Part shown: piece by piece, positions 34,175 to 47,484 of the stretch
How positions within the stretch are numbered: position 1 is the stretch's first letter
Layout of the letters: the number at the start of each line of letters is the position of its first letter
Source of the DNA: Dolomitihabitans soli
GTDB taxonomy: Bacteria; Actinomycetota; Actinomycetes; Streptosporangiales; Streptosporangiaceae
Assembly (NCBI RefSeq): GCF_022213955.1
Contig: NZ_JAKNTW010000002.1
Span: 434,001-498,000, forward strand
Reading direction: 5' to 3'
DNA: 64,000 nucleotides
Notes under the pieces: model-generated
What the model was told of the DNA's origin: nothing
Databases searched by the model: none
What the model saw: the letters and a program-made list of their open reading frames with translations, nothing else
Program-made: the position numbers and the translations under genes

Positions 34175-37100
34175 ATGATGGAACCGAGCACTCGTCTCGT
34201 ACTGCTTTCTCCCGTGCACCTCGCCGACGTACGCCGGCGGACCGGCGACTATTCCGATCGGACCATCACCAAAGCGTGCGCCGTCGGGCTGGCCTACTGG
34301 GCGACCGGCCAGAGCCCCGGCGGCCTCGACCTCACCCCCGGCACGCTGTTCGCCGACGTCCTCGGATGGGTCGACAACGGCGGGGACGGGGTCGGCGGCT
34401 GGGAGGTCGGCGCGGACGACCGGACCATCACCGTCCCCGAGGGCGTCGTGCTGACCGACGCGCAGCTCGCGCTGGACGACCTGGCCGACTTCCCGGATCG
34501 GCCCATAGGCACCATCGGCCCGTCCAGCGTGACGGCACGGCTCGAAGCCCTGGCCGAGTGGAACGACAACAAGGCCGACCGGGTCCGCCCGACCATCGTG
34601 GAGATGTTCCGCGAGCAGGTTCGGGCCAGGCCGGACGCCGTCGTCATCGTCGACGAACATCGGTCGCTGACCTACCGTGAGGCGGCCGAGCTGTCCAACC
34701 AGCTGGCCCACCACCTGATCGAACGCGGACTCACCGCCGAACAGGTCGTCGGCATCTCGCTGGGTCGCTCCGCCGAGATGGTGATCGGTCTGCTCGGCGT
34801 GCTGCAGGCGGGGTGCGCGTTCGTGCCGCTCGATCCGCAGTGGCCCGCCGCGCGCAGAGCGGTCGTCATCGACGACGCCCGGGTCGTGGTGCAGCTCAAC
34901 GACTCCGGCGAGCACGACGCGGGTGAACCGGAAGCCGTGGCCGTCGACCTCGACGCCTGGCGGTTCGGTTCGTATCCCATCGAGAGCACCGAGACCGTCA
35001 TCCCCGGCCCCGCCCTGGCGTACGTGATCTTCACCTCCGGTTCGACCGGGCGGCCCAAGGGCGCGATGATCCGGCACGAGGCGATCAGCGAGCGCCTGCT
35101 GTGGCAGGTCAACGAGATCCTGGGCTTCGGCCCCGACGACGCGTCGCTGTTCAAGGCGCCGCTGTCGTTCGACATCTCCATCAACGAGATCTTCCTGCCG
35201 CTGGTGTGCGGCGGCAGGCTGGTGATCCTGCGGCCCGGCGGTGAACGCGACCCGCATCACCTGCTGAGCGTGATCACCGAGCAGCGCGTCACCTTCACCT
35301 ACCTGGTGTCGTCCATGCTGGACGTGCTGCTGGAGATCGCGAGCGACTCCGGGCAGTTGGACAGCCTGCGGCACGTGTGGTGCGGCGGCGAGGTGCTGAC
35401 CGCAGAGCTGTACGAGCGGTTCCGTGCCCGGCTCGACATCCCCATGTACCACGGGTACGGCCCGGCCGAGACGACGATCGGCGTATCGCACGTCATCTAC
35501 CGGGGCGCGGCGGAACGCCTGTCGACGTCGATCGGCAAGGCCAACCCCAACACCGAGTTGTACGTGCTGGACGAGGAGTTGCGCCCGGTCCCGGTCGGTG
35601 TCGGCGGCGAACTGTACGTGGGCGGGTTCCTCCTGGGACGCGGGTACGTCAACGCGCCCGGCCTGACGGCATCCCGGTTCGTGGCGAATCCGTTCGCCGG
35701 GGACGGGTCCCGGCTGTACCGGACCGGTGACCTCGCGCGGTTCGCCCCGGACGGGTCGCTGGACTTCCTCGGCCGGGCCGACAACCAGATCAAGATCCGC
35801 GGCATGCGGCTGGAGATCGAGGACGTCGAGATCGGTCTCGCGGAGCACCCCCGGGTACGGCATACCTGCGTGGTCGCGAAGAAGAACACGGCGGGCGGCA
35901 CCTACCTGGTGGGGTACGTGCTCCCGGTGGCCGATGACCTGCGGGCGGACGAGGTCAAGGCGTGGGCCGTCGAGCACATGGTCGAGTACATGGTGCCCGC
36001 GCACATCGTCGTGATGAAGGAGTTCCCGCTCACTCCGAACGGCAAGCTGGACCGGACCGCGTTGCCGGAGCCGGCGATCGAGGCGGATTCGATCATCCGG
36101 CCCACCACCGAGAACGAGCGCGTGGTGTGCGCGTCGGTCGCGTCGGTGCTACGGCTGGACGAGGTCGGGGTCGACCAGAACTTCTTCCGGCTCGGCGGAG
36201 ACAGCATTCTGGCGATCTCGCTGCTGAGCGCGCTGCGCGACGCGGGCCTCTACGTTACGGCGGCGCAGATCTTCACCAGCGGCACCATGGGGGCGCTGGC
36301 GGCGGTGGCGAGCCGTGATGGTGTCTCCACGGTGGACCGCGGGGATGTCGCGACCGGTTCCGTCGCGGGGGCGCCCATCGTGCAGTGGCTCGGCGAGAAC
36401 ACGGACGCGATCGACGGCTTCGTGCAGTCGGTGGTGCTGAACACCCCGGCGGACCTGACCGCCGAGGCCCTCGACGAGATGCTCGCCGCCGTGGTCAGGC
36501 GGCACGACATGCTGCGCGCCAAACTGGTGCGCGGCACCCGTTGGGGCTTCGCCATCCCGAAGGCGGACCAGGCCGTCGCGGGGTGGCAGCGGAGCGACCG
36601 GCCGCTCGACGAGTGCGTGGAGCTCGCCGCCGACGGACTGGACCCGGACAACGGCGTGATGCTTTGCGCTGTCTGGCGGCGCGAGGCACGGCAACTGGTC
36701 GTGGTCGTCCATCACGTGGTGATCGACGGCGTGTCATGGCGGATCCTGATGGAGGACCTGGCCACGGCATGGCGGCAGCTCACCTCGGGCACGCCGATCG
36801 AGTTGCCTCCGGTGGGCACGTCGTTCCGGCGCTGGACACAGTTGCTGAAGCGCGCGAGGTTCGACGCGGACCGCGACTACTTCCAGCGTCCCCTGCCGGG
36901 AGCGGACGGACCGTTGGGCAGGCGTCCACTGTCCGAATCCGACACCGTCGCAGGTGAGAGGGTTCAGGCCGTCTCGGTCGACCCCGAGGTCACAGCCGCC
37001 CTGCTGGGCGAGATTCCCGCGAGGTTCCACGCGGGGGTCAACGACGTGCTGCTGACCGCGCTCGCCGTCGCCCTCGCCCGGTGGCGCCGCGGCCTCGGGC

Positions 37101-40100
37101 AGGATCAGACGTTCGCGCACATCGAACTCGAGGGCCACGGCCGCGAAGGGCGATTCGTGGCGGGCGCTGTCGGCTTCGAGCCGGATCTGTCGCGGACCGT
37201 GGGCTGGTTCACCACTCTCTTCCCGGTGACCGTGGACCCGGGCGCGACGGCCGACTTCACCGCCCCCGCGTACCTGTCCGCCGCGCTCAAGTCGGTCAAG
37301 GAAGACCTCGCCCGGGTGCCGAGCAACGGCGTGTCCTATGGCGTCCAGCGGTACCTGACCGGTACCGGGTTCGACGCGTCCGCCCCGCAGGTGTTGTTCA
37401 ACTATCTGGGCCGCTTCGACGCGGGCGCGTCCGGGGACTGGCAGCTCGCGGGCGCCACCGGGCAGTTGGGCGAGAAGCGCGACCCGAGGATGCGCCTGCC
37501 GCGCGCCCTGGAGTTCAACGCGATCGCCGAACCCGGCTCGACCGGCGAGTACGAACTGGTCACCACCATCTCGTGGCCGGACGGAGTGTTCGCCGACGAG
37601 GACATCTCGACGATCGGCGAGTACTTCCGGGCGGCCTTGGCCGGGCTGGCCGCGCTCGACCAGGGCGGCCACTCCCCCAGCGACTTCGGCGCGGTGTCTC
37701 TCACCCAGGCCGATGTCGACGCCCTGGACGGCCCGGCGCTGCGGGACATCCTGCCGCTGACCCCGTTGCAGGAGGGCCTGTACTTCCACTCGGTCTTCGA
37801 CGACGACTCGGCGGGCAGTTACGTCGAGCAGCAGATACTGACGCTGGACGGCCCAGTGGACGGCGCCGCGGACGCCGACCGGCTCGCGGCGGCGACCACC
37901 CGGCTGCTCGCGCTGTACCCGAACCTGGCCGCGCGGTTCGTGGCCCTCGCCGACGGCCGCGTGGTCTCGGTGCTGGAGAGCGGTGTGCAGGCGCCGTTCA
38001 CCACGCTGGAGCGCCCCGGCATCACCGACGACGAGATCCGCGACTACGCCGAACGGGACCGCCGCGCCGGGTTCGACCTGGCCACCGGCCCGCTGATGCG
38101 GTACACCCTCATCCGCACGGGTTCCAGCAGGAACGTCCTGGTGCAGACCGTGCACCACATCGTCGCCGACGGCTGGTCGGTGCCCCCGATGCTGCGCGCG
38201 CTGCTGGCCGAGTATCACGCGCCGGGGACCGTGTACCCGCAGGGCGACTTCCCCGACTACGTGCGCCGGCTCGCCGCACGCGACGATGACGAGAGCGACC
38301 GGGTGTGGCGCGATCAGCTCGCCGGTCTGCCCGGCCCCTCGCTGGTCGCCGAGGGGCACACCCCGTCCGACCGGTTCGCCGAGACCGCTGTGCAGCCGGA
38401 TGACGACATCGACGCGGCCGCCCGGTCAGCGGACGTGCCACTGAGCGTCGCCGTACACAGCGCGTGGGCGGTGACGCTGGGCGGCATCTTGCACGGCGAG
38501 GACGTGGTGTTCGGTTCCACGGTGTCCGGGCGTGACGCGGATGTGCCCGGCATCGAGGACATGGTGGGTCTGCTCATCAACACGATCCCCGTGCGCGCCC
38601 GATGGGACGGCGCCACCACGGCGCGCGAACTGCTCGCCTCGGTGCGGGAACACCAGAGCGCGGTGCTGCCGCACCAGCATGTCTCCCTGACCAGGATCGG
38701 CCGCCAGGTCGGCAGCGGTCCCCTGTTCGACACCCTGGTGGTGTTCGACGTCGCGACCGATGTGGACGGCCTGCGGAGGCCGGGCGACGAGCTCGTCATC
38801 ACCGACATCGTGAACGAGGGCGTCCCGCACTACCCGTTGACGCTCGTGGTGGAGCGCGCGCTCGACGGCCGTCCGCGATTCAACCTGATCTACGACAGCG
38901 AACTGCTGCGGGAGACGCACGCCCAGGCGATCCTGCGTACGTTCACCCGGGCCCTGACCGGCCTGCTCACCCGGCCGGACGACCTGGTGCCCGACGGCGT
39001 CAGACAGTCCGCGCGGATCACCCCGACGACCTTGGGCGAGCTGTTCGACGCCGCCGCGAGCCGCGACCCGGCCGCCATCGCCGTCACCCAATGCGGGCTC
39101 GACGGCAGCACCCGGTCGCTGACCTACGGCGAACTGGCGGACGCGAAGAACGAGCTGGCCTCGGCGCTGCGCGCGGCCGGGGTCGGACCGGGCGAACGGG
39201 TCGCCGTCGCCGTCCCGCGTTCCCTTGAGCAGGTCGTCGCCCTGATCGCGATCGTCACCGCGGGCGGCGCGTACGTGCCGCTGGATCTGGCGTACCCGGA
39301 CGAACGGCTGGAGTACATCCTCGCCGACGCCGCCCCGCAGGTCGTTCTCGTGGACCGGGAACAGCGGGACCGCTTCACGGAGCTGTCGGCCAGGGCGGGC
39401 GTGCCGGCCCACGTGCTCGTACCGGAGGACGGGCTGCCGCGGGACACCACCGCGCCCGAGGTCAGCTGGCACGACCCGGCGTACGTGATCTACACGTCCG
39501 GATCGACCGGCAGGCCCAAGGGTGTCGTCGTCCCGCACTCCAGCGTGCTGGCGCTGCTCGCGAACACCCGGCCTGACATGGACTTCGGTCCGCGCGACGT
39601 GTGGGTCCAGTTCCACTCCTACTCCTTCGACTTCGCGGTGTGGGAGCTGTGGGGCGCGCTGGCGCACGGCGGTGAGCTGCTGGTGCCGGAGTACGGGTTG
39701 ACCCGCTCCCCCGTCGACTTCCACCGGCTGGTCCGCGAGCGCGGAGTGACCGTGCTCAACCAGACCCCGTCGGCGTTCTACCAGTTCATCGAGGCCGACC
39801 GGCAGGCCGGCGAGCCGGTCACCTCGCTACGCCGGATCATCTTCGGCGGCGAGGCACTGGATCTCGGGCGGCTGCGCGGCTGGGTCGAGCGGCACGGCAC
39901 CGGCTCGCCCGAGCTGGTCAACATGTACGGCATCACCGAGACCACCGTCCACGTCACGCACCGGGTGCTGACCGACGAGGACTTCGCCATCGGCGACGAC
40001 GTCAGCCCGATCGGCGGCCCGATCCCCGGCCTGGTCACCTACCTGCTCGACGACCGGCTCCGGCCGGTGCCGCCGGGCCGGGTGGGCGCCATCTACGTCG

Positions 40101-43100
40101 CCGGCGACCAGGTGTCGCTCGGCTACCTGGGCAGGCCGGAGCTCACCGCGGGCCGGTTCGTGGCGAACCCGTTCGCGGGCGACGGCTCCCGCATGTACCA
40201 CACGGGCGACCTCGCCCGCCGTACGCTCGGCGGCGAGCTGGAGTTCGCCGGCCGCGCCGACGATCAGGTGCAGCTCAAGGGTTTCCGCATCGAGCTCGGC
40301 GAGGTGGAGTCCGCGATCAGGGAACTCCACGGCGTGGTCGATGTGGCCGTCACCGTGGCCGACAGCGGCGACCACCTGGTCGCGCACGTCGTGGGTCGGG
40401 TGCCCGACGACGTCACCGGCCTCCTCTCGACGAAGCTGCCCGCGCACATGGTGCCGGGCCGGGTGCTGCGGGTCGACGCCCTGCCGCTGACGGTCAACGG
40501 CAAGCTGGACCGGAAGGCCCTGAGCGAGCACGCCGCGCACGACGACACCCCGGTGCTCGCGAGTGATTCCACGCTCGCCGCGCTGGTCGGCATCTTCGCC
40601 GAGACGCTCCCCGGCTGCGAGGTGGACGGCGACACCGACTTCTTCAGGGCCGGAGGCGACAGCATCGTCGCCATCACCGTGGTCAACCGGGCCAGGGCGC
40701 TCGGCCTGCCGATCGCCCCACGAGACGTGTTCTTGTTCAAAACGCCACGCGCGCTCGCCGGACACCTGGGAACGCGGACGCCGCAGGCCCCGGCGTCCGC
40801 GCCCGCCCACCGCGCGGACGGCCCGCTGACACCGACGCCGATCATCCTGCGCCAACGGGAACTGGGCGGCTCCCTCGCCCGGTTCGCCCAGGCCAGGACA
40901 TTGGTGGCAGCCGAGGGAACCGAGTTCGCCGACGCCGAGCGCGCCGCGAACGCCGTCGTGGCCGCACACCCGGCCCTGCGGCTGCGGCTGCGCGTCGAGC
41001 ACGGGGTGTGGGCACTGCGCACCGAACCCGCCCGCGCGGTCACCGTCGTCCAGACGGACGAGATCGACGCCACGGCCGCGGCGAACGACGCCGCCGGGCG
41101 GCTCGATCCCGAGTCCGGGGAGGTGATCGCGTTCTCGTGGCTGGCGTCGAGCCGGACCCTGGTGGTCACCGTGCACCACCTCGCCGTCGACTCGGTGTCC
41201 TGGCTGGTCCTGCTGGACGACCTGGCCGCCGCCATGCGCGGGGCGGCCTTGGCACCGCCGACCACGTCCTATGCCGAGTACGCCGACGCGCTGACGACCC
41301 GGTCCGCCCAGGTGATCGACGACCTCGGGCACTGGGTCAACACGCTCGAAGCGCCCGTGCTGCTGCCCGTGATCGAAGGGCTGCGCGAGATCACTGTGGA
41401 GGTCGCGCCCGACGTGACCGCCCGCGTGACGCGTACCGCGCCCGCCGCACTCGGCGTCGGTCTCACCGAGTTGCTGTGCGGCGCGCTGCGAACCGCGCTG
41501 ACGCACATCCAACCGTCGCCCGCCGATCTCGCGATCGAGTTGGAGCGGCATGGCCGGGTCCCGGTGCTCGAACACCACGACTACACCCGCACGGTCGGCT
41601 GGTTCACCTCCATCGCACCCGTGCGGCTCACGGCGCACACCGACCCCGTCGCGGCGGCGCGCGAGGTCACCGAACGCCAGCCGGACGAGCGCGGGCATAT
41701 CGCCTACGGCCAGCTCAGGTACCTCAACCCGCAGACGGCACCGCTGCTGAACGCGCGCCCGCAGGTGCTGTTCAACTACCTCGGCCGGGGCACCGAGTCC
41801 CAGGCCCTGCACATCACCGGGCACAGCACCGGGCACAGCACCGGGCACAGCACCGGGCACAGCACCGGCGGCGACCAGGGCAGCCCGTACGCCGTCGAGG
41901 TCAACGCGTGGATCGACGCGGCCACCGGAAGCCTGCGCGCGGCCTTCACCCTCGCCGAAGGCATCCCCGACGAGCTCACCGAACACTGGCGGCGCGCGCT
42001 GGAGCGAATCGCGGACGCCGCCGCGACGGCCGAGTGGACGGCACCGGTGACCCCGCTCCAGAAGGGCCTGTTCTTCCAGGCCCAGCTGGCGGGCTCGACC
42101 GGACACTATGTCGCCCAGAACTACTTCACCTTCGACCGGCGTCTGGACACCGACGCCCTGGCCGAGGCGATGGCGTACGTGATCGCGCGGCACCCGGTCG
42201 TGGGCGCCGGTTTCAGCACCGACGCCGGCGGATACCCGGTCCAGGTCCTCGCAGCGGGCCGGCGGGTCGATGTCCGCACGGTCGTGCTGTCGACGGACGC
42301 GGAAGCCGAAGCCCTGTGCGCCCAGGACCGCGACACGGGCTTCGACCCGGGTGAGCCACCGCTGATCCGGTTGACCGTGGTGCGCCTGCCCGACGACCGC
42401 GACGGCCTGCTGCTGAGCTACCACCTGCTGCTGTGGGACGGCTGGTCACGCGAGATCGTGCTGCGCGACCTGTTCGACGCCTATCAGGCCGTCGTCGCGG
42501 GAGAGCCGCCGGCCCCGGCCCCGGCCACGCCGAGCTTCGAGGACTACGCCCGGGCGCTCGACGCCAAGGACTTCTCCGTGTCGGAACGCTTCTGGGCGGA
42601 GCACCTGACCGGCCTCCCAGGCCCGACGCTGCTCGCCGGACCGGCACCGTCGCTTCCGGACGACCTGCCGCACACACTCGTGCACACGCTGTCCGCCGAA
42701 CAGTCGGACCTGCTGCGAGAAGCGGCCAGGACGCATGGTGTCACGCTGAACTCGGTGCTGACCGGCGCGTTCGGCCTGCTGTTGGGCGCGCACACCGGCC
42801 GGAGTGACGCCGTGTTCGGCGTGACCGTCTCCGGCCGCGAGGGCGACGGCCTGGCCGACATCGTCGGCGTGCTGCTCAACACCGTGCCCATGTGGACGCG
42901 GGCACGGCCGGACGACACGGTGCGGGAGTACCTCGCCGCCGTGCAGACGGCCAGAGTCGCGGCGATGGAACACGAGCACCTGGGGCTCGGCGAGATCCAG
43001 CGGGCCAGCGGGCACGACACCCTGTTCGACAACCTGTTCGTGCTCCAGAACTTCCTGGACATGGACGCGTTCGCCAAGATGAACGCCAGGCACGGCATCA

Positions 43101-45097
43101 CCGCGGTGCGGGCCGATGACTCCACGCACTACCCGTTCACCTGGGTCGTCACGCCTGGCGACCGGCTCACGGTCAAGCTGGAGTATCGCGACGACAACGC
43201 GGCGCGCGCCCGCCGTCTCCTGGACGACTACCTGCGCGTGCTCGACGATCTGGCCCGCTCGACCGGGCCGGTCGGCGCGCTGCGGGGCTTGGGGCCGGAG
43301 CCTGAGCCGGCGACGCGTACGGACGTCGGCACGGACACCGTGGTCGACCGGTTCGACCAGGCGGCGGACCGCAGCCCGCAGCAGGTCGCGCTAGTCGCCC
43401 ACGGGCGGACCCTGACGTTCGCCCAGCTTCGGGACCGCAGTCGCGCGGTGGCGGGTTTGCTCGCCCAGCGCGGCATCGGCCCTGAGATGATCGTGGCTCT
43501 CGCGATCCCGCGTTCTCTCGACTCGATCGTGGCGCTGTTCGCCGTGCTTCGGGTCGGCGCCGCGTATGTGCCGCTGGAGCTGGACCACCCGGACGAGCGG
43601 ATCGCCGCGATCGTCGCGGACGCCCGCCCGGACGTGATCCTCACCGTGAGCGCCGTCTCTCCCCGGCTGACCGGCGACCTGATCGAGCTGGACCGCCCCC
43701 TGCCCGAGGCCGAGCCGTTCCTGACGTTCGCGCCGGACGACCCGGACCGCCTGCGGCACCCCGCGTACACTATCTACACATCCGGATCGACCGGGAAGCC
43801 CAAGGGCGTGGTGACCGAGTACGCCGGGCTCACCAACATGCTGATCAACCACCAGCGTCGCATCTTCGAGCCGGTGCTGGTGGAGCACGCCCACCGGGTC
43901 TTCCGGATCGCGCACACCGTGTCGTTCGCGTTCGACATGTCGTGGGAGGAACTGCTGTGGCTCGCCGATGGCCACGAGGTGCACATCTGCGACGAGGAAC
44001 TGCGACGCGACGCGCCCCGTCTGGTCGAGTACTGCCTTGAGCACGGGATCGACGTCATCAACGTGACCCCCACCTACGCGCAGCAGCTGGTGGCCGAGGG
44101 CCTGCTCGACGACCCCGCGCGGCGACCCGCGCTGGTGCTGCTGGGCGGCGAGGCGGTCACCCCGACGTTGTGGCATCGGCTCGCCGAGACCGAGGGGACA
44201 GTCGGCTACAACCTGTACGGACCCACCGAGTACACCATCAACACCCTCGGCGTCGGCACCTTCGAGTGCCAGGACCCGGTGGTGGGCGTGGCGATCGACA
44301 ACACCGACGTGTACGTGCTGGACCCGTGGCTGCGGCCCGTGCCGTACGGCGTGCCCGGTGAACTGTACGTGTCGGGTGTCGGCATCGCGCGCGGCTACCT
44401 CGGGCAGCCCGACCAGACCGCGCACCGGTTCGTCGCGTGCCCGTTCGGCGAACCTGGCGAGCGCATGTACCGCACCGGGGACCTCGTGATCCGGCGGCCC
44501 GACGGGAACCTGATGTACCTGGGCCGCACCGACCAGCAAGTCAAGATCCGGGGGCACCGGGTCGAGCTGGGCGAGGTCGAGGCCGCATTCGAGGCACACC
44601 CGGCGGTGCGGTTCGCCGCCGCGGTCGCCCAACCCGATCCGCAGGTCGACGGCGCGTACCGGCTGGCCGCGTACCTCGTACTGGGCGACTCCGACCTGGC
44701 GACGGTCGCCGCCGAGGTGGGCGCCGCGCTGCCGGACTACCTGCGCCCCACCCATTACGCCCAAGTCGATGCCATCCCGCTGACGGTGAACGGGAAAGCC
44801 GACGCCAAGGCGCTGCCGGAGGCCAAGCCGTTGGGCGCGCTGACCACATCGGGCGAGCGTGGCCCGGTGACCGAGACCGAGACCGTGGTGTGCGAGTTCT
44901 TCGCCGAGGCGCTGGACCTGGATGATGACGAGGTGAGCGCGGTGAGCGACTTCATGTCCCTCGGGGGGCACTCCATGCTGGCGGTGCGGCTGATCGGGCT
45001 GCTCCGCCGCGAGTACGGTCCCGTGGTCACCGTTCGTGATCTGTTCACCCTGCGAACCCCGGAAGCGATTGCCCGACACCTCGATGACAACTCCTGA
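34175..45097 (+). CDS. cchH: Trimodular coelichelin-type NRPS
   Basis: A 3640-residue synthetase with order A-PCP-E, C-A-PCP-E, C-A-PCP, identical to CchH. Approximate residues: A1 145-630, PCP1 GGDS 674, E1 735-1160 (EGHGRE intact), C2 1193-1605 (HHIVADGW 1327), A2 1618-2116, PCP2 GGDS 2160, E2 2220-2618, C3 2625-3030, A3 3055-3548, PCP3 GGHS 3597. Adenylation codes read by alignment to GrsA: A1 DINYWGGIG (formyl-hydroxyornithine), A2 DFWNIGMVH (threonine), A3 DMENLGLIN (hydroxyornithine). C3 has YHLLLWDG, keeping the second His. There is no thioesterase, as in coelichelin. The first 140 residues are a C-like linker. The start is uncertain: ATG 34175 lacks a clear binding site; TTG 34151 is an alternative. 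Product: a coelichelin-like tetrapeptide hydroxamate (inference from the family). Confidence 0.95.
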   Translation: MMEPSTRLVLLSPVHLADVRRRTGDYSDRTITKACAVGLAYWATGQSPGGLDLTPGTLFADVLGWVDNGGDGVGGWEVGADDRTITVPEGVVLTDAQLALDDLADFPDRPIGTIGPSSVTARLEALAEWNDNKADRVRPTIVEMFREQVRARPDAVVIVDEHRSLTYREAAELSNQLAHHLIERGLTAEQVVGISLGRSAEMVIGLLGVLQAGCAFVPLDPQWPAARRAVVIDDARVVVQLNDSGEHDAGEPEAVAVDLDAWRFGSYPIESTETVIPGPALAYVIFTSGSTGRPKGAMIRHEAISERLLWQVNEILGFGPDDASLFKAPLSFDISINEIFLPLVCGGRLVILRPGGERDPHHLLSVITEQRVTFTYLVSSMLDVLLEIASDSGQLDSLRHVWCGGEVLTAELYERFRARLDIPMYHGYGPAETTIGVSHVIYRGAAERLSTSIGKANPNTELYVLDEELRPVPVGVGGELYVGGFLLGRGYVNAPGLTASRFVANPFAGDGSRLYRTGDLARFAPDGSLDFLGRADNQIKIRGMRLEIEDVEIGLAEHPRVRHTCVVAKKNTAGGTYLVGYVLPVADDLRADEVKAWAVEHMVEYMVPAHIVVMKEFPLTPNGKLDRTALPEPAIEADSIIRPTTENERVVCASVASVLRLDEVGVDQNFFRLGGDSILAISLLSALRDAGLYVTAAQIFTSGTMGALAAVASRDGVSTVDRGDVATGSVAGAPIVQWLGENTDAIDGFVQSVVLNTPADLTAEALDEMLAAVVRRHDMLRAKLVRGTRWGFAIPKADQAVAGWQRSDRPLDECVELAADGLDPDNGVMLCAVWRREARQLVVVVHHVVIDGVSWRILMEDLATAWRQLTSGTPIELPPVGTSFRRWTQLLKRARFDADRDYFQRPLPGADGPLGRRPLSESDTVAGERVQAVSVDPEVTAALLGEIPARFHAGVNDVLLTALAVALARWRRGLGQDQTFAHIELEGHGREGRFVAGAVGFEPDLSRTVGWFTTLFPVTVDPGATADFTAPAYLSAALKSVKEDLARVPSNGVSYGVQRYLTGTGFDASAPQVLFNYLGRFDAGASGDWQLAGATGQLGEKRDPRMRLPRALEFNAIAEPGSTGEYELVTTISWPDGVFADEDISTIGEYFRAALAGLAALDQGGHSPSDFGAVSLTQADVDALDGPALRDILPLTPLQEGLYFHSVFDDDSAGSYVEQQILTLDGPVDGAADADRLAAATTRLLALYPNLAARFVALADGRVVSVLESGVQAPFTTLERPGITDDEIRDYAERDRRAGFDLATGPLMRYTLIRTGSSRNVLVQTVHHIVADGWSVPPMLRALLAEYHAPGTVYPQGDFPDYVRRLAARDDDESDRVWRDQLAGLPGPSLVAEGHTPSDRFAETAVQPDDDIDAAARSADVPLSVAVHSAWAVTLGGILHGEDVVFGSTVSGRDADVPGIEDMVGLLINTIPVRARWDGATTARELLASVREHQSAVLPHQHVSLTRIGRQVGSGPLFDTLVVFDVATDVDGLRRPGDELVITDIVNEGVPHYPLTLVVERALDGRPRFNLIYDSELLRETHAQAILRTFTRALTGLLTRPDDLVPDGVRQSARITPTTLGELFDAAASRDPAAIAVTQCGLDGSTRSLTYGELADAKNELASALRAAGVGPGERVAVAVPRSLEQVVALIAIVTAGGAYVPLDLAYPDERLEYILADAAPQVVLVDREQRDRFTELSARAGVPAHVLVPEDGLPRDTTAPEVSWHDPAYVIYTSGSTGRPKGVVVPHSSVLALLANTRPDMDFGPRDVWVQFHSYSFDFAVWELWGALAHGGELLVPEYGLTRSPVDFHRLVRERGVTVLNQTPSAFYQFIEADRQAGEPVTSLRRIIFGGEALDLGRLRGWVERHGTGSPELVNMYGITETTVHVTHRVLTDEDFAIGDDVSPIGGPIPGLVTYLLDDRLRPVPPGRVGAIYVAGDQVSLGYLGRPELTAGRFVANPFAGDGSRMYHTGDLARRTLGGELEFAGRADDQVQLKGFRIELGEVESAIRELHGVVDVAVTVADSGDHLVAHVVGRVPDDVTGLLSTKLPAHMVPGRVLRVDALPLTVNGKLDRKALSEHAAHDDTPVLASDSTLAALVGIFAETLPGCEVDGDTDFFRAGGDSIVAITVVNRARALGLPIAPRDVFLFKTPRALAGHLGTRTPQAPASAPAHRADGPLTPTPIILRQRELGGSLARFAQARTLVAAEGTEFADAERAANAVVAAHPALRLRLRVEHGVWALRTEPARAVTVVQTDEIDATAAANDAAGRLDPESGEVIAFSWLASSRTLVVTVHHLAVDSVSWLVLLDDLAAAMRGAALAPPTTSYAEYADALTTRSAQVIDDLGHWVNTLEAPVLLPVIEGLREITVEVAPDVTARVTRTAPAALGVGLTELLCGALRTALTHIQPSPADLAIELERHGRVPVLEHHDYTRTVGWFTSIAPVRLTAHTDPVAAAREVTERQPDERGHIAYGQLRYLNPQTAPLLNARPQVLFNYLGRGTESQALHITGHSTGHSTGHSTGHSTGGDQGSPYAVEVNAWIDAATGSLRAAFTLAEGIPDELTEHWRRALERIADAAATAEWTAPVTPLQKGLFFQAQLAGSTGHYVAQNYFTFDRRLDTDALAEAMAYVIARHPVVGAGFSTDAGGYPVQVLAAGRRVDVRTVVLSTDAEAEALCAQDRDTGFDPGEPPLIRLTVVRLPDDRDGLLLSYHLLLWDGWSREIVLRDLFDAYQAVVAGEPPAPAPATPSFEDYARALDAKDFSVSERFWAEHLTGLPGPTLLAGPAPSLPDDLPHTLVHTLSAEQSDLLREAARTHGVTLNSVLTGAFGLLLGAHTGRSDAVFGVTVSGREGDGLADIVGVLLNTVPMWTRARPDDTVREYLAAVQTARVAAMEHEHLGLGEIQRASGHDTLFDNLFVLQNFLDMDAFAKMNARHGITAVRADDSTHYPFTWVVTPGDRLTVKLEYRDDNAARARRLLDDYLRVLDDLARSTGPVGALRGLGPEPEPATRTDVGTDTVVDRFDQAADRSPQQVALVAHGRTLTFAQLRDRSRAVAGLLAQRGIGPEMIVALAIPRSLDSIVALFAVLRVGAAYVPLELDHPDERIAAIVADARPDVILTVSAVSPRLTGDLIELDRPLPEAEPFLTFAPDDPDRLRHPAYTIYTSGSTGKPKGVVTEYAGLTNMLINHQRRIFEPVLVEHAHRVFRIAHTVSFAFDMSWEELLWLADGHEVHICDEELRRDAPRLVEYCLEHGIDVINVTPTYAQQLVAEGLLDDPARRPALVLLGGEAVTPTLWHRLAETEGTVGYNLYGPTEYTINTLGVGTFECQDPVVGVAIDNTDVYVLDPWLRPVPYGVPGELYVSGVGIARGYLGQPDQTAHRFVACPFGEPGERMYRTGDLVIRRPDGNLMYLGRTDQQVKIRGHRVELGEVEAAFEAHPAVRFAAAVAQPDPQVDGAYRLAAYLVLGDSDLATVAAEVGAALPDYLRPTHYAQVDAIPLTVNGKADAKALPEAKPLGALTTSGERGPVTETETVVCEFFAEALDLDDDEVSAVSDFMSLGGHSMLAVRLIGLLRREYGPVVTVRDLFTLRTPEAIARHLDDNS
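41816..41863 (+). repeat. Four 12-bp tandem repeats in the second E domain
   Basis: Four copies of ACCGGGCACAGC encode Thr-Gly-His-Ser repeats in the loop after FNYLGRG of E2. The frame is kept, so the loop probably tolerates length change. Confidence 0.88.
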
Positions 45098-46784
45098 CAA
45101 GCAGAGATCCCGTACGGGGTCCGACATCCTCTGGACCGCACTGCGGCGCAACGCGGGCGCCATGACCTCGGGCACCGTCCTCATGGGCATGTACCAGGCC
45201 GGCGAGACCGCCTTCCCCATCGCACTCGGCCTGATCGTCGAATACACGATGCGGGACCGCACCCTCGGCTCGCTCGCCGTGTCGATCGCCGCGCTGGCCG
45301 TGATCATCACGACCGTGTCACTGTCGTGGCGGTTCGGGATGCGCATCCTGCAGAAGGCCAACACGACCGAGGCACACCGCTGGCGGGTGCGGGTCGCGGC
45401 CTGCGGGCTCCAACCGGTGGCCAGGGACGTCGACCTCAAGTCCGGCGAGGTCCTGACCATCGCCACCGAGGACGCCGACCAGACCGCCGACATCATCGAG
45501 GTGGTACCGCTGCTGATCAGCTCGTTGGTCGCGGTACTGATCACAGCGGTCGCGCTGGGCATGGCCAGCGTCCAGCTCGGCCTGCTGGTGATCGTGGGAA
45601 CCATCGCGATCCTGTCGATCCTGAGCGTGATGTCCAAACGGATCGGCGCCAGCACCCGCGAGCAGCAGGCCCGGGTGGCGCGGGCGGGCGCGAAGGTCGC
45701 CGACCTGATCATCGGCCTGCGCCCGCTGCACGGCTTCGGCGGCAACCACGCGGCCTTCCAGGCCTACCGGAAGGTCAGCACGGAGGCGAAAAGCCAGTCG
45801 ATCACCGTCGCCAAGGTGAACGGCGTGTACGCCGGCACCGCGCTGGCACTCAATGCGATCCTCGCCGCCGCTGTGACCCTGACGGCGGGCTGGCTGGCGT
45901 TCAACGGCGAGATCACCATCGGGCAGCTCGTCATGGCCGTGGGGCTGGCGCAGTTCATCATGGAACCGCTCAAGTTGTTCTCGGAGATGCCGAAGTACGT
46001 GATGATCGCGCGCGCGTCGGCCGAGCGGATGGCACTGGTGCTGGCCGCGCCTCCCGTGATGACCCCGAGGCCGGAGCGCCCGTCCGCGGGCGGTGACGTC
46101 GAGGTCGACAGCGTCCGATACGGGTCCCTGCGCGAGCTGAAGTTCCACGTGTCCGCCGGCGAGTTCGTGGCGATCGCCGTCTACCAGCCGCGCGCGGCGG
46201 CCGACCTCGCGTCGATCCTGGCCGTGAACGTCCCGCCCGACACGTATGAGGGAGTGGTGCGGGTCGGCGGACAGGAGATCGCGGATCTGTCGATCGAGGC
46301 GGTCCGCGAGCACATGCTGGTGAACCCGTACGACGGGGAGATCTTCGCGGGCACCCTCCGCACGAACATCGACCCGGCGGGCGCCGGCCGTATGGTCCCC
46401 GAGGCCGTCGAGGCGTCCATGCTGACCGACGTCGTCGCCCTCCACCGCGAAGGACTCGACTACGGCGTCCGCGACCGTGGCGCGAACCTTTCCGGCGGGC
46501 AGCGCCAACGGCTGTCCTTGGCCCGCGCCCTCGCCGCCGACGCCGACATCCTGGTTCTGCATGACCCGACGACATCAGTCGACGCGGTCACCGAACAGCT
46601 CATCGCACGCAACATCGCGGAACTGCGCCGGAACCGCACCACCATCGTGATCACCAGCAGCCCGGCCCTCCTGGACGCCGCCGACCGGGTCCTCGTCCTG
46701 GACGACGGCGCCATCACCGCAGAGGACACCCATCGGAACCTCCTCACCACGGACGAGAACTACCGCCTGGCCGTGGCCCGGTGA
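45084..46784 (+). CDS. cchI: ABC exporter half-transporter with degenerate Walker motifs (CchI-like)
   Basis: A 566-residue half-transporter, membrane domain then ATPase. The signature LSGGQRQR near 467 is intact, but Walker A is lost ([13 protein letters not shown] near 366, no GxxGxGK) and Walker B/Glu reads [10 protein letters not shown] near 489 (Asp to His, Glu to Asp). This mirrors the other half at 32334, so together they would form one working and one dead ATP site. ATG 45084 overlaps the NRPS end by 14 bp. Siderophore export is the likely role. Confidence 0.9.
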   Translation: MTTPDKQRSRTGSDILWTALRRNAGAMTSGTVLMGMYQAGETAFPIALGLIVEYTMRDRTLGSLAVSIAALAVIITTVSLSWRFGMRILQKANTTEAHRWRVRVAACGLQPVARDVDLKSGEVLTIATEDADQTADIIEVVPLLISSLVAVLITAVALGMASVQLGLLVIVGTIAILSILSVMSKRIGASTREQQARVARAGAKVADLIIGLRPLHGFGGNHAAFQAYRKVSTEAKSQSITVAKVNGVYAGTALALNAILAAAVTLTAGWLAFNGEITIGQLVMAVGLAQFIMEPLKLFSEMPKYVMIARASAERMALVLAAPPVMTPRPERPSAGGDVEVDSVRYGSLRELKFHVSAGEFVAIAVYQPRAAADLASILAVNVPPDTYEGVVRVGGQEIADLSIEAVREHMLVNPYDGEIFAGTLRTNIDPAGAGRMVPEAVEASMLTDVVALHREGLDYGVRDRGANLSGGQRQRLSLARALAADADILVLHDPTTSVDAVTEQLIARNIAELRRNRTTIVITSSPALLDAADRVLVLDDGAITAEDTHRNLLTTDENYRLAVAR

Positions 46785-46867
46785 CCTGAACAGATGATTC
46801 CCGCCGACCCAGGCTTCATCCTCGACGGCGCGCCGGCCGCCCCGTCGGACCCCGGGAGGGACCGCGC

Positions 46868-47080
46868 ATGACCACCAACCCGTTCGACGACGCCGACGGC
46901 CGCTTCCTGGTCCTGGTCAACGCCGAGAACCAGCACTCCTTGTGGCCCTCCTTCGCCGAGGTCCCCGTCGGCTGGACCATCGCCTTCTCCGAGAACACCC
47001 GCGCCGCCTGCCTGGACTACATCGAGACGCACTGGACCGACCTGCGCCCTCGCTCTCTGGCCAAGACCATGAACGGCTGA
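46868..47080 (+). CDS. cchK: MbtH-family protein of the siderophore locus
   Basis: A 70-residue MbtH protein. [19 protein letters not shown], and WTDLRPRSL are the family signature. It should bind the A domains of CchH and support their activity. It follows cchI by 83 bp on the same strand and probably ends the operon. No clear terminator hairpin is seen before 47190. Confidence 0.93.
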   Translation: MTTNPFDDADGRFLVLVNAENQHSLWPSFAEVPVGWTIAFSENTRAACLDYIETHWTDLRPRSLAKTMNG

Positions 47081-47193
47081 CCACCCGCAAGCCCCTCCCG
47101 GTCTTTGCAGGGCGGCGACGGCCGGCGCCGCGGCGGTGAACGCGTCGCCCTCGTCGGTGTCGCCGTCGTCCCTTCGACATACTGAACGCTAGC

Positions 47194-47484
47194 TTGACCA
47201 TCTCCCCGCTACTTCGGCGGTATCCACTGGATGCAGCTCTCTGCAGTGACTTGCTGAGCTGGGCGTTCTCTGTCCTGGCTGTCCTCGACCTCATCCACCG
47301 GGCCAGGCAGGATGCCGAGTCCCAGGAACGCGACAGAGCAGCCGCGTCGCTGGGAACGGACAACTCCCTGATCGCCGATCGGCAGAAGATCGCAGACGAA
47401 CTCCGCCACGCCACGGGAACCCTCCAGGAGAATCTCCGGCACACCGCCGAGATGATCGAACGACTTCAGAGGCTGCGCCGCTGA
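47194..47484 (+). CDS. Possible small helical protein
   Basis: An open frame of 96 codons from a TTG. The N-terminal part is hydrophobic (LLSWAFSVLAVLDLI) and the C-terminal two thirds are charged and helical (DRQKIADELRHATGTLQENLRHTAEMIERLQ), which could form a coiled coil. Heptad-like spacing and codon use look protein-like. No good ribosome binding site is visible and I do not recognise the family. It could be a remnant or a real small gene. Confidence 0.4.
   Translation: MTISPLLRRYPLDAALCSDLLSWAFSVLAVLDLIHRARQDAESQERDRAAASLGTDNSLIADRQKIADELRHATGTLQENLRHTAEMIERLQRLRR

Noticed and set aside
39827-42424. Long minus-strand open frame opposite cchH
   Set aside because: Shadow of the NRPS: Arg/Gly/Ala/His-rich without domains, while the + strand shows A2, PCP2 and E2 motifs.
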